Shown: positions 9,121-17,708, counted from the stretch's first letter. The stretch: DNA of 43,840 nt from Actinomycetota bacterium (GCA_009923495.1 RFTJ01000009.1:1-43840); one strand, 5' to 3'. A program made the numbers and translations. Notes: generated by a model from the letters alone, not told the origin.

Positions 9121-9215
9121 GTGTTTCCTCTTTCAGAGAATGCCAGGAACCTCTCCTAGCACTCCTTATCTAAGTGAGGCTAGGCAACCATTTGGTAATT
9201 GTTATCTAGCAAGTT

Positions 9216-9233
9216 GCTGAAATGTAGGTAAAC
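9216..9233 (-). promoter_or_regulatory. PHO-box-like repeat upstream of the Ig-tailed PstS-like gene
   Basis: Read on the minus strand, GTTTACC, four bases, then TTTCAGC form two degenerate GTTCACC-like units with 11-base spacing, about 100 bases before the start codon. The match is partial (6/7 and 5/7). The location in front of a PstS-like gene is the main support. Confidence 0.35.
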
Positions 9234-9268
9234 AAATGGAAACAGGAAAAACCCTTGAAAATTAAGGA

Positions 9269-10102
9269 TTATATGCCGGCTGGCAGCAGGGTGTCTAGTG
9301 CCAAAGTCAGGGCAACCAAGGATCCTGCGACCAACGGGGCAATCAGAATCCAGCCGACCATGGCGCCGAATCTTTGGTAAATCCCGCGACTGGCAATCAG
9401 TGCTAAAACTAGCACTTGGAGCAGGAGCAACATCAGGGCGAATTGATTGGTGTTGGGTGCCGTTCTGGCATTTTTTGGTGTATCCGGGTATGGCTTAGCC
9501 TGCAATACAGCCGTCACTGTTTCAGATTTAAAAGCTAAAATCGGTGGGCTTGAAGTTACTAATTTCAAGATATTTGAACCGGAGCCAGCCTCTGCCTCTT
9601 TCGGGCCTATCACCTTATAAAGGGACGGACCTTCGACGGTCGTTACTCGAATCTCAGTACCTGGCTTAAGTCCAGGCACCTTAAAGAAAGGAGCGCCAAA
9701 CGTGGTTCGTCGGCCGACAATAACCGCTTCTCCAGCCTGACCCGGCAAAACTGTTCCCGGCACATGACCAGGACCCAATTGAGTGAAATTACTTGTTACA
9801 CCTTCAACAACAACTTGGGTAAGGCCGATTGCCGGAATTTGTAACAGCGCCACAGGCGATCCGTATGCTGGCGCGGTATCTGGAAGCGGACTGACATCCG
9901 ATTGCCCGATTGCAGAAGCAGCTGTAGCAACAACCGATTTGAACTCAGAGGTTAATTGTTGTTGAGATCTTTGTTGCAAAAGTACAGCTAACAGAAATTC
10001 AACAACTAACACTCCGACGGTCACGAGGGTTATGTACGAGAGTAATTGAGATGAGCCACGTCGTCGCTTACTAGTGGCTACTTCACCTTCAACTAAATCC
10101 AT
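9269..10102 (-). CDS. Class E sortase-like membrane protein lacking the catalytic triad
   Basis: Sortase fold without the expected chemistry. 278 aa from the ATG at 10102 (a GTG at 10120 would add six residues). One N-terminal transmembrane segment (about 22-43), an extracellular sortase-like domain (about 85-205) and two C-terminal membrane segments. The class E scaffold is recognisable: LQIPAIGLTQVVVEGV, LGPGHVPGTVLPGQAGE, RTTFGAPFFKV, LKPGTEI. The active-site positions are changed: His of GHRTT is Arg (GRRTT, codon 9712-9710), Cys of TTCNP is Ser (VTSSPP, codon 9553-9551) and the later Arg appears to be Lys (AFKSE). The frame is intact, so this is a divergent pseudo-enzyme rather than a pseudogene. 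It lies between two PstS-like genes; neither has a LAxTG/LPxTG sorting signal. A scaffold or binding role is inferred. Confidence 0.8.
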   Translation of the reverse strand: MDLVEGEVATSKRRRGSSQLLSYITLVTVGVLVVEFLLAVLLQQRSQQQLTSEFKSVVATAASAIGQSDVSPLPDTAPAYGSPVALLQIPAIGLTQVVVEGVTSNFTQLGPGHVPGTVLPGQAGEAVIVGRRTTFGAPFFKVPGLKPGTEIRVTTVEGPSLYKVIGPKEAEAGSGSNILKLVTSSPPILAFKSETVTAVLQAKPYPDTPKNARTAPNTNQFALMLLLLQVLVLALIASRGIYQRFGAMVGWILIAPLVAGSLVALTLALDTLLPAGI

Positions 10103-10103
10103 T

Positions 10104-12215
10104 TTATCCAGAACTCTCACTCGGCTTGCGAACCAAACTCGTTACAGAAGCTGCCGCCCCAATCAAGACTAGTGCCGGAATAACTCCTGCGGCTAAACCA
10201 TTGTGCGGAACAAATGGAGCAGCAAAAATTGAGGGCAACTTTTTGAGTACAGTAGCGCCTCCGCCGACATTTGTTATCCCGCTGTCTATCGAAATGATTC
10301 CAGTTCCGTCTCCGCCATCAGTATCCACCGGGTCAATGACTGGAATCTCTGAATTATTTGGTTCTGGCGTGGCCGAACTGCTCGGGGTAGCAGATGGGGA
10401 TGGCTCAGGGCCCGCGATCTTCGCGATTGCACCAGATATTTGCTGCTTTTGCGCATCAGTTAATGCGACAAATCCACTTGGCACATCACTGCTTTTACTG
10501 TTGTCGCGGATGTGGGCCAACATCGCCTTTAGCGCATCTGCGGCTTTTTGTGTTTCAGTTTCCGTTGGAACCATTGCATAAACGGTAAATACTAAGGGGT
10601 AGGCATTTGGATTCACAGGGTTAAGGTTTGCTGACGCTACACCAGTTTTTTCATCGGTAATCATTTCTGAAATACCCAGTCCAATAGATTCCGTCGTGGG
10701 AGCGATGAATTTACTACCGTCACTATTTGCAATTGATACTGAAGGAAAGCCGCTAAATTTTGCGATTGCCGCATCCATTGGCGCGATGAATCCCACACCG
10801 CCAGTTGGATCATCAGATCCTCGCATTGCAGCAACAACTGCATCCGAATTTGACCTGAATGCACCGGGGTCTAAAGAGTTTGCAAGTGGCATGTAGAGGG
10901 ACGGAGCAGGAAAACCTTCTTCACTGAATTGACCCCCCGGGGCATGGAATGCCTCAGCTGCCTTCTCTAGAAAATACCTCGTCATCAAAAAGTTCAAGCC
11001 AGACGCATCCGCTCGACCATAAACCGAAATACTGCCTGGCAACTGGTTAGTTGGATTTACCAAGCCGCCACTGACATACGCACGTTTGTAACTGCCATCA
11101 ACGGTAAATGAAGTTTGACCTTTTGTCGGATCCGAATCGTCGGCATTTGTGACACTGGTGATTTCATATTCGCTGTTATACCCAGATGGATTTACATCCT
11201 CGACTATCACTGAATCGCCGACATTGAATATTCCATTTGCTGCAAAGGTGATTTTAGTACCATCCCCGCTAGCGTTAGTTACCCGTGGTGACCGAGAGTT
11301 GTTCAATGCATAAATCGCAACATTTTTAGTCGAAGTGGCTGCATGGCTACCCCAACTAAGCGCCTGACCGGTCATAGTGTGAGCGAGCATGTCTGCTGTC
11401 AAATTGATTTCGGGAAGTCGTTGTTGATCTAGTCGATTACGCATTGAGTAGGCAAAAACCAATGCCGAATTTGCAATTGGGACATAAACCGCCGAACGCA
11501 CCTTGTCGGTCATTAGACATTTACCGCCGTGCTCGTCCGCGACCTCAGTAACGGCAAAATCAATCAGCCCACAATTGAAGTCCTGCATACCGCCTTCATC
11601 ACCACGGGTAGCAAGGTAATCTACGGTCACGCGATTTGAGCTTTTACAGAGAGCTATCTGCCAATTGGGCATAATCGCGCTAAGCGCCCCGCTACCGCCG
11701 CCTGTGATGTTATTCATATTCTCGGTTGGGCAGCTGGTTGCCTCGGGCTTAAATGTAATCGGGAAAACGAACCCTAGATTTGGTTTACCTAGATCCTCGA
11801 GATTGGTTAGGACCACATCACACGGTGAGCTTGGACCACATGAAGTTCCATTGGCGCCAGGCAAACTCGTATTAATCGTTCCTTCGGTAGACACCACTTG
11901 AAAATAAGCCAATCCTGAGCCGCTGGCGCTGCTCATCTCTTGGACTAAACCACCGGCACCACTTGAGCATTGGCTTGACTCCGTTGCGTTATTTACGCAC
12001 TGTCGGATGGCAATCAATTGGTAGGGGGCAAACCCTGACCAGGTAACAGTGACCACCTGACCCTCACGGAGGCCGGTTTGTGGACTGAGGTTTACTTGCG
12101 GCGATTCAGCAGATGCAGATGGAACGACTGCCAAGGAGGCAGAGAAAAAAGCAAATACCACCGAGCAGAAAGTGGCAATAAATTTCCGCTGAGTAAAACG
12201 CCTAAAATCAGGCAT
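10104..12215 (-). CDS. Surface-anchored PstS-like protein with neocarzinostatin-like N-terminal domain
   Basis: Exported 703-aa protein from the ATG at 12215 (a GTG at 12233 is also open). Signal peptide cut after about ASA-36. Residues 40-155 resemble the neocarzinostatin-type beta-sandwich: VNLSPQTGLREGQVVTVTWSGF, then QCV...SQCS and SCGPSSPC, two Cys pairs in the family spacing. A PstS-like domain follows (about 165-620: TGGGSGAL, LIDFAVTEV, ISVYGRADASGLNFL, GGVGFIAP), interrupted at about 307-385 by a beta-rich insert (FNVGDSVIVEDVNPSGYNS). A Pro/Ser/Thr linker leads to a transmembrane helix (about 674-693) and a short basic tail, so it is probably membrane-anchored at the C-terminus. First gene of the three-gene cluster, two bases from the sortase-like gene and divergent from pstC. 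Ligand unknown. Confidence 0.78.
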   Translation of the reverse strand: MPDFRRFTQRKFIATFCSVVFAFFSASLAVVPSASAESPQVNLSPQTGLREGQVVTVTWSGFAPYQLIAIRQCVNNATESSQCSSGAGGLVQEMSSASGSGLAYFQVVSTEGTINTSLPGANGTSCGPSSPCDVVLTNLEDLGKPNLGFVFPITFKPEATSCPTENMNNITGGGSGALSAIMPNWQIALCKSSNRVTVDYLATRGDEGGMQDFNCGLIDFAVTEVADEHGGKCLMTDKVRSAVYVPIANSALVFAYSMRNRLDQQRLPEINLTADMLAHTMTGQALSWGSHAATSTKNVAIYALNNSRSPRVTNASGDGTKITFAANGIFNVGDSVIVEDVNPSGYNSEYEITSVTNADDSDPTKGQTSFTVDGSYKRAYVSGGLVNPTNQLPGSISVYGRADASGLNFLMTRYFLEKAAEAFHAPGGQFSEEGFPAPSLYMPLANSLDPGAFRSNSDAVVAAMRGSDDPTGGVGFIAPMDAAIAKFSGFPSVSIANSDGSKFIAPTTESIGLGISEMITDEKTGVASANLNPVNPNAYPLVFTVYAMVPTETETQKAADALKAMLAHIRDNSKSSDVPSGFVALTDAQKQQISGAIAKIAGPEPSPSATPSSSATPEPNNSEIPVIDPVDTDGGDGTGIISIDSGITNVGGGATVLKKLPSIFAAPFVPHNGLAAGVIPALVLIGAAASVTSLVRKPSESSG

Positions 12216-12324
12216 TTTTATCTCACTTTCCACTCGTAGCTGCGCATTTGTGTCTAAGCAGAATGCAGTAATTAAAATCTAGCATCACGCATATTCCGGG
12301 GTTAAATCAAGTCAAAAAGGCCTT

Positions 12325-12346
12325 GTACACCAAGAGTTCACCTAGG
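12325..12346 (+). promoter_or_regulatory. PHO box upstream of pstCABS
   Basis: Two 11-base direct repeats, GTACACC-AAGA and GTTCACC-TAGG, stand head to tail, and a degenerate third unit (GTCAAGG) follows at the same interval. The second heptamer is a perfect match to the actinobacterial PhoP/RegX3 repeat. It lies 98 bases before pstC in the 229-base region shared with the divergent PstS-like gene, so it could serve both directions. RegX3 encoded in this window is the likely regulator. Confidence 0.65.
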
Positions 12347-12444
12347 GTCAAGGCAGCCTTAACTTTGTCGGGATAAAACTACTAATAGCTAACCTGTAAG
12401 GTGAGATTCAGACAATAAATCAACTAAGAAAACGAGAGTAGAAA

Positions 12445-13479
12445 ATGAGCGATGGCCCTAACCAGCCGGGTCCGCATAAAGGTCCAGCTCTTGTTGATTG
12501 GGATCAACCTACGGACGTAACCGCACCGCAAGAACCCCGCACTGTAGCTGCCTCGCGCACTCGAGCTGATCGGATTTACCGAGGAGTAGCAAAAAGTGCT
12601 GGTGCATTAACTCTCGTTCTACTGGTTCTTATCGGTGCATTTCTCCTAATCAGGTCCAGCGATGCTCTGCGCTATATGGGCTCTGGCTTTTTCACAAAAA
12701 CTTTATGGCAACCTCAAGGTAGCCCAGCATCTTTTGGTATCGCTGCAGTTATTTATTGGACTGTGGTTATTGCAGTAATCGCTCTGATAATTGCCATTCC
12801 CCTGGCCATTGCAATTGGCCTATTTTTGACCGACTTTGCTCCGCGAAAGTTGCGTAAGCCACTAACTGCACTCGTAGACTTGCTCGCTGCAATTCCAAGT
12901 TTGATTTATGGACTGTGGGGCCTATTCGTTTTACAACCTGTTCTGGTTCCCTTTGCCGAATTCCTGAGCACAAACTTGAGTTGGATTCCCATCTTTAAAG
13001 TTGATTCGCCGACTTTTACCAGCTCTGCCTTTGTGGCTGGATTCGTGGTCTCATTGATGGTATTACCGATCACGGCTTCGGTGGTTCGTGAAGTTTTTAG
13101 CCAAGCACCGCCCGGTGAGCGTGAGGCTGCCCTAGCACTTGGGTCAACGCGCTGGGACATGATAAGAACAGTTGTCTTGCCGTTTGGTCGTGGCGGCATA
13201 ATCGGTGGATCAATGCTCGGCCTGGGCCGCGCTCTAGGCGAAACAATCGCTGTGGCCTTAATTATCAGCCCCTCATTTACTATTTCTTCTGAAATCTTAA
13301 AGACCGGAACCAACTCAGTAGCTGCCCTTATCGCCCTAAAGTTCGGGGAAGCATCGGGCATTTCACTATCCGCGCTCATGGCTGCCGGTCTTGCCTTATT
13401 CGTAGTCACCTTGATTGTGAATTTCTTGGCATCAATAGTTGTCGCCAAATCTCGTTCTGGTGCGGGAGTTGAAATCTAA
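12445..13479 (+). CDS. pstC: Phosphate ABC transporter permease PstC
   Basis: One of two integral membrane subunits of the high-affinity phosphate importer. 344 aa: a hydrophilic cytoplasmic N-terminus of about 45 residues, then about six transmembrane helices. The coupling loop for PstB is REAALALGSTRWDMIRTVVLP (the EAA motif), followed by GRALGETIAVALI, typical of PstC. It heads pstC-pstA-pstB-pstS and overlaps pstA by one base (TAATG). A PHO-box-like repeat about 100 bp upstream suggests induction by phosphate starvation through RegX3. The start ATG is preceded by a weak GAGAG ribosome-binding site. Confidence 0.95.
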   Translation: MSDGPNQPGPHKGPALVDWDQPTDVTAPQEPRTVAASRTRADRIYRGVAKSAGALTLVLLVLIGAFLLIRSSDALRYMGSGFFTKTLWQPQGSPASFGIAAVIYWTVVIAVIALIIAIPLAIAIGLFLTDFAPRKLRKPLTALVDLLAAIPSLIYGLWGLFVLQPVLVPFAEFLSTNLSWIPIFKVDSPTFTSSAFVAGFVVSLMVLPITASVVREVFSQAPPGEREAALALGSTRWDMIRTVVLPFGRGGIIGGSMLGLGRALGETIAVALIISPSFTISSEILKTGTNSVAALIALKFGEASGISLSALMAAGLALFVVTLIVNFLASIVVAKSRSGAGVEI

Positions 13480-14552
13480 TGACTGTAGTAACTGGCGAAC
13501 GCCCTGAGGTCGGCTTTGAACCGCGGCGAACTGGACGCGGTTGGCACCGTGATGACATAACACTCATGGTAGGTGCCATTATCTCCTCTGGCGTCCTGAC
13601 TTGGCTGGCGATTTACCAACTCACCCCGGTTAGAAATAAACCCGCTTTGGGCTTTATTTGGTACGTACTTTTTCTAGTCATTTACCGAATTGTGGTCGGA
13701 CAGAACGAAGGCAAACTAGCGGCCAAAGACAAGATGTTCACCGTAATTGTTGCCACCGGAGCAGCAATCGTACTCGCCCCACTGCTGTTTATCGTTACTT
13801 ACATTGTGGCAAAAGGCCTGCCAGGACTGAATCGGGATTTCTTTGTTAAAGACCTTTCGGCCACCGGCACGCTAGATCTCGGTGGTGGCGCAGCGCATGC
13901 GATTGTCGGAACTATCCAGCAAGTAGGGATCGCGATTCTCATTTCAGTTCCACTTGGTGTACTTACTGCTGTATTTCTGAATGAAGTTCGTGGACCGATG
14001 CGCAGGCCCGTTCGAACCTTTGTCGATGCAATGTCTGGTGTCCCCTCAATTGTGGCAGGACTATTCATTTACTCAGTGTGGATCATTCAGTTTGGCAACG
14101 ACTTCTCCGGTTTTGCCGCATCACTCTCGCTGTCAGTTTTGATGTTGCCATCAATCACTCGAACTTCCGAGGAAGTACTGCGCTTAGTTCCCGACGGTTT
14201 ACGTGAGGCTTCGCTAGCTCTGGGCTCCACCGAATGGCGCACTACCTGGTCGGTAGTTTTACCTACTGCTCGCGCTGGGCTAGTGACTTCGGTAGTCCTC
14301 GGTGTTGCCCGAGCAGTAGGGGAAACGGCGCCGCTAATTATGACCTCGTTCGGCAATTCGGCAATGAACGCAAATCCTCTGGCTGGTCCGCAGTCTTCGT
14401 TGCCTCTTTTTGTTTACACGCTGATTCGAAATCCATTTGCCGAACAACAAACCCGCGCCTGGGCTGGCGCACTTGTCCTAATTGTTTTAGTCCTAGTGCT
14501 CTTTACTGCAGCACGCATTATCGGTTCCCGACAACTTAAGTCTCGGAGGTAG
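13479..14552 (+). CDS. pstA: Phosphate ABC transporter permease PstA
   Basis: Second membrane subunit of the phosphate importer. 357 aa with a longer N-terminal region than PstC: two extra hydrophobic segments (about 28-45 and 55-72) precede the family core. The core has [16 protein letters not shown], the EAA coupling loop [21 protein letters not shown] and [17 protein letters not shown]. The last is the PstA signature with the GETAPL pattern. Starts one base inside the pstC stop codon and ends two bases before pstB, whose GGAGGT ribosome-binding site lies inside the pstA 3' end. This indicates a single polycistronic mRNA. Confidence 0.95.
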   Translation: MTVVTGERPEVGFEPRRTGRGWHRDDITLMVGAIISSGVLTWLAIYQLTPVRNKPALGFIWYVLFLVIYRIVVGQNEGKLAAKDKMFTVIVATGAAIVLAPLLFIVTYIVAKGLPGLNRDFFVKDLSATGTLDLGGGAAHAIVGTIQQVGIAILISVPLGVLTAVFLNEVRGPMRRPVRTFVDAMSGVPSIVAGLFIYSVWIIQFGNDFSGFAASLSLSVLMLPSITRTSEEVLRLVPDGLREASLALGSTEWRTTWSVVLPTARAGLVTSVVLGVARAVGETAPLIMTSFGNSAMNANPLAGPQSSLPLFVYTLIRNPFAEQQTRAWAGALVLIVLVLVLFTAARIIGSRQLKSRR

Positions 14553-14554
14553 AC

Positions 14555-15376
14555 ATGTCGACAACATCCACTAATTCACAAGAAGCCCTCAGCTTTGATG
14601 ATTCAATTCGTGGCGGTTTGGTCGCTCAAGACGTAAGTTGCTGGTTTGGTGAACGCAAAGTGCTCGACCGAGTTTCACTAGTTATGCGGCCAAAGGAAGT
14701 AACCGCATTAATTGGGCCTTCTGGCTGTGGCAAGTCAACCTTTTTGCGCACACTAAACCGCATGCACGAGCTAGTGCCAGGTGCCTCACTAGCTGGCCGA
14801 GTACTCCTCGATGGCCATGACATTTATGACCCAACTTTGCGAGCTACCGATACTCGGCGCCGTGTTGGAATGGTTTTCCAGAAGCCAAATCCATTCCCAG
14901 CCATGAGCATTTACGACAACGTACTTTCGGGGCTGAAATTAGCTGGCATGAAAATGGATAACAAAGACGAAATAGTTGAGACGGCACTGCGTCGCGCTGG
15001 ACTTTGGAATGAAGTTGCTAATCGACTCAAGGATGCTGGCGGGGGACTTTCGGGTGGACAGCAGCAGCGCTTGTGTATCGCACGTTCACTTGCCGTTGAG
15101 CCAGAGGTGCTCCTGATGGATGAACCATGTAGCGCACTTGACCCAACATCAACTAGGCGTATTGAAGAGACAATCGCGGAGATTTCACCGAACGTAACAA
15201 TCGTTATCGTTACCCACAATATGCAACAGGCACAGCGTGTTTCACAACAATGTGCCTTCTTCCTGGCTGCTGAAAATAAGCCTGGGCACATTGTTGAAGC
15301 GGGTCCAACTGATCGGATGTTTAGCAACCCAACAGATCCACGAACTGAAGACTACGTAAACGGAAGATTCGGATAA
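14555..15376 (+). CDS. pstB: Phosphate ABC transporter ATPase PstB
   Basis: ATP-hydrolysing subunit of the phosphate importer. 273 aa. Walker A is GPSGCGKST (54-62), followed by the Q-loop in [19 protein letters not shown], a PstB hallmark, the ABC signature LSGGQQQR, Walker [14 protein letters not shown] and the switch His in [10 protein letters not shown]. The first 20 residues are a non-conserved extension. GGAGGT ribosome-binding site with ideal spacing. It ends three bases before pstS, in the same operon. Confidence 0.97.
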   Translation: MSTTSTNSQEALSFDDSIRGGLVAQDVSCWFGERKVLDRVSLVMRPKEVTALIGPSGCGKSTFLRTLNRMHELVPGASLAGRVLLDGHDIYDPTLRATDTRRRVGMVFQKPNPFPAMSIYDNVLSGLKLAGMKMDNKDEIVETALRRAGLWNEVANRLKDAGGGLSGGQQQRLCIARSLAVEPEVLLMDEPCSALDPTSTRRIEETIAEISPNVTIVIVTHNMQQAQRVSQQCAFFLAAENKPGHIVEAGPTDRMFSNPTDPRTEDYVNGRFG

Positions 15377-15379
15377 ATA

Positions 15380-16900
15380 ATGAAGAAGGTATTTGGCAAA
15401 TTTGCGACAGTTTCAGTCGCAGCATTATTGGCTACTGGAACTGCAACCGCAGCGCTAGCCGACAATCCGACCATTCAAGGCGCCGGTTCCACTTGGAGCC
15501 AGATTGCCGTCGATCAGTGGCGAGCTGATGTAAAAAGCAAACTTGGCTTAAAAGTTAACTTCACTGGCTCGGGCTCCTCTGCCGGTCGCTCGCTATACAT
15601 TGCCGGGAAAGTTGATTTTGCCGTTACCGAGATCCCATTCTCGAAAGAAGGGGATCCGGGCGTCGTTGCCGGTCAGGCGGAAGTAACTTCACTTGAGGCG
15701 CAGAAGAAGACTTATCAGTATTTCCCAATCGTCGCTGGTGGAACCGCGCTCATGTATAACCTGCTTGATGCGACGGGAAAACGCATTACCAGCCTGCAGT
15801 TATCGCCAGAAACTATCGCCCAGATTTTTACTGGCAAAATCAAGAACTGGTCGGATCCGAAAATTGCTGCAGACAACGGGGGCAAAGCTCTTCCCTCTCG
15901 AGCCATCACGCCAGTAGTTCGCTCAGACGGATCTGGCACTTCGGCTCAGTTCTCTGCTTTCCTGGCAAAGCAAGAATCTGCCTACTGGAGCCCATTTGCT
16001 GATGACAACGGTATTCCAACAACAGCAGGCACCTCGAACTATCCAGTTGCAACGGGTTTTGTTGGCCAGACGGGATCTGATGGCGTCGCTAACTACGTAG
16101 CTAACCGATCAACAGGTATTGGAGCTATTGGCTACGTAGAAACTGGTTATGCATTGCAGCGAGGTTTCCCAGTTGCAGCAGTTAAAAATAAATCAGGCAA
16201 GTATGTGTTACCGACTCCAGAAAATGTTTCAGTCGCACTTCAGGCTGCCCGTCTTAATCCAGATAACACCCAGATTTTGACTGGTGTTTACAACAACACC
16301 AATGCAAATGCCTACCCAATTTCGTCATACTCATACATGGTCACTAACAAGGACACTGGGCTACCTAACGATAAGGGTGCGGTGCTGTCTTCTTACGTTC
16401 GTTACTTCGCTTGTGAAGGTCAGCAAAAGGCTGCGGTACTTGGTTATGCTCCGCTGCCACCTGTGCTTGTTCAGGTTGTCTTTGATGCGATAACTCATAT
16501 TCCTGGACACATAAAAATTCCAGCTAAGCCAACTGCGCAAAACTGTGCAAACCCAACCTTTACTGGAAAGCTGGGTGAGGGTGCGAATAGTGCTGGCAAT
16601 AGTGGAACAGGTGGATTCACTGGCTCTGGAACGGGAACCGATGGTACTGGCACGACAACAGGAACTGGAACCGATGGTACTGGCACGACAACAGGAACTG
16701 GAACCGATGGTACTGGCACGACAACAGGAACTGGAACTGTCCTAGACAACAATCAATCACCAGTGAAAGCAGTACAAATAAATGTTGCACCGCAAGGTAG
16801 CAAAGTTGTTTGGCCAGCCCTTGCGGTTATCTTGGTCATCATTGGCCCGTCTTTGGCCGTAACTGCCTACCGAAAAGTTACTTCAAGGAGTGCTAGGTAA
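15380..16900 (+). CDS. pstS: Phosphate-binding protein PstS, C-terminally membrane-anchored
   Basis: Extracytoplasmic phosphate receptor for PstCAB. 506 aa, longer than usual. Signal peptide 1-27 ends ALA and has no lipobox. Residues 28-395 are a canonical PstS: IQGAGSTW, FTGSGSSAGR, DFAVTEIPFS, IFTGKIKNWSDP, VVRSDGSGTSAQFSAFL, GAIGYVETGYA, GYAPLPPVL. A low-complexity Gly/Thr spacer built from an 11-residue unit repeated three times follows, then a transmembrane helix (about 475-495) and a basic tail. The protein therefore seems tethered by a C-terminal helix rather than a lipid. pstS is last in the operon, whereas it is usually first. Ligand assignment rests on the conserved phosphate-site loops and operon position. 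Confidence 0.94.
   Translation: MKKVFGKFATVSVAALLATGTATAALADNPTIQGAGSTWSQIAVDQWRADVKSKLGLKVNFTGSGSSAGRSLYIAGKVDFAVTEIPFSKEGDPGVVAGQAEVTSLEAQKKTYQYFPIVAGGTALMYNLLDATGKRITSLQLSPETIAQIFTGKIKNWSDPKIAADNGGKALPSRAITPVVRSDGSGTSAQFSAFLAKQESAYWSPFADDNGIPTTAGTSNYPVATGFVGQTGSDGVANYVANRSTGIGAIGYVETGYALQRGFPVAAVKNKSGKYVLPTPENVSVALQAARLNPDNTQILTGVYNNTNANAYPISSYSYMVTNKDTGLPNDKGAVLSSYVRYFACEGQQKAAVLGYAPLPPVLVQVVFDAITHIPGHIKIPAKPTAQNCANPTFTGKLGEGANSAGNSGTGGFTGSGTGTDGTGTTTGTGTDGTGTTTGTGTDGTGTTTGTGTVLDNNQSPVKAVQINVAPQGSKVVWPALAVILVIIGPSLAVTAYRKVTSRSAR
16636..16734 (+). repeat. Three tandem copies of a 33-base unit inside pstS
   Basis: Three perfect 33-base units (16636-16668, 16669-16701, 16702-16734) encode a Gly/Thr/Asp linker of 11 residues per copy, between the ligand-binding domain and the membrane anchor. 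A degenerate partial copy precedes them. Perfect identity suggests recent slippage and possible copy-number variation between strains. Confidence 0.9.
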
Positions 16901-16910
16901 AGGTCAATAA

Positions 16911-16944
16911 AAAGAACGGGTAGCCATCATGCTACCCGTTCTTT
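16911..16944. terminator. Bidirectional terminator between pstS and gpmA
   Basis: Perfect 14-base inverted repeat (arms 16911-16924 and 16931-16944, six-base loop) followed by a T-run on the plus strand and, owing to the A-rich left flank, on the minus strand too. It separates the convergent pstS and gpmA genes, so it can end both transcripts. Confidence 0.9.
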
Positions 16945-16952
16945 TTTAGGCC

Positions 16953-17702
16953 CTACTTCTTGCCCTGATTGGCCACTGCCGCTGCGGCCACTGCCGCTGC
17001 TTCGGGATCTAGGTATGTGCCGCCAGCAGTAATCGGCTTCAGGTTTTCATCGAGTTCATAAACTAATGGGATTCCAGTTGGAATATTTAAGCCGGCTATA
17101 TCTTCATCACTAATGTCATCAAGATGTTTAACTAACGCCCGCAATGAATTTCCATGAGCTGCTACCATCACAGTTTTCCCTTGCTTCAAATCTGGAACAA
17201 TGTTTGATTCCCAGTAAGGCAACATCCTGCGGACAACGTCTGCCAAACATTCTGTTGCAGGACGTTGATCGGCCGGGATGTCTGAATATCGTGGATCATG
17301 AGTTTGGGAATATTCGTCATCTTGAGCAATAGCTGGTGGTGGCACATCATACGAGCGTCGCCACAACATAAACTGTTCTTCGCCGTATTCGGCCAAAGTT
17401 TGTGCCTTATCTTTACCTTGCAATGCACCATAATGCCGCTCATTCAATCGCCAAGAGCGGCTCACTGGAATCCAATGGCGACTAGCAACATCAAGAGCAA
17501 TGTTTGCGGTCTTTATGGCTCGACGCAGAAGTGAAGTGTGCAGGACATCTGGCAAGATGCCACTTTCCGAGATTAATTCACCAGCCCGATTGGCCTCGGT
17601 TAGGCCCTTTTCATTTAGATCTACATCTACCCAGCCAGTGAATAAATTCTTTTCATTCCATTGGCTTTCCCCATGGCGAACCAAAATAAGTTTGTAAGTC
17701 AT
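16953..17702 (-). CDS. gpmA: 2,3-bisphosphoglycerate-dependent phosphoglycerate mutase
   Basis: Interconverts 3- and 2-phosphoglycerate in glycolysis and gluconeogenesis. 249 aa. The phosphohistidine motif is [10 protein letters not shown] (His10), followed by [13 protein letters not shown], the substrate loop [14 protein letters not shown] and the second catalytic His in [15 protein letters not shown], all typical of cofactor-dependent enzymes. The C-terminal Ala-rich tail is common in actinobacterial GpmA. Six bases before the ATG lies CAGAAT, so it may be leaderless with a weaker -10. In mycobacteria gpm1 adjoins senX3; here the pst genes and an envelope cluster separate them. Confidence 0.97.
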   Translation of the reverse strand: MTYKLILVRHGESQWNEKNLFTGWVDVDLNEKGLTEANRAGELISESGILPDVLHTSLLRRAIKTANIALDVASRHWIPVSRSWRLNERHYGALQGKDKAQTLAEYGEEQFMLWRRSYDVPPPAIAQDDEYSQTHDPRYSDIPADQRPATECLADVVRRMLPYWESNIVPDLKQGKTVMVAAHGNSLRALVKHLDDISDEDIAGLNIPTGIPLVYELDENLKPITAGGTYLDPEAAAVAAAAVANQGKK

Positions 17703-17708
17703 AGGTCA

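Noticed and set aside
9269-10102. Sortase-like gene considered a pseudogene
   Set aside because: The frame is intact over its full length, membrane helices and scaffold motifs are preserved, and only the active-site positions are changed.
16636-16734. Direct repeats considered as a CRISPR array
   Set aside because: The units are contiguous, with no spacers, in frame within pstS, and there are no cas genes.
16495-16752. Minus-strand 85-aa frame with regular PVPVVVPVPS repeats
   Set aside because: It is the antisense reading of the 33-base tandem repeat in pstS; the repeat makes any frame look ordered.
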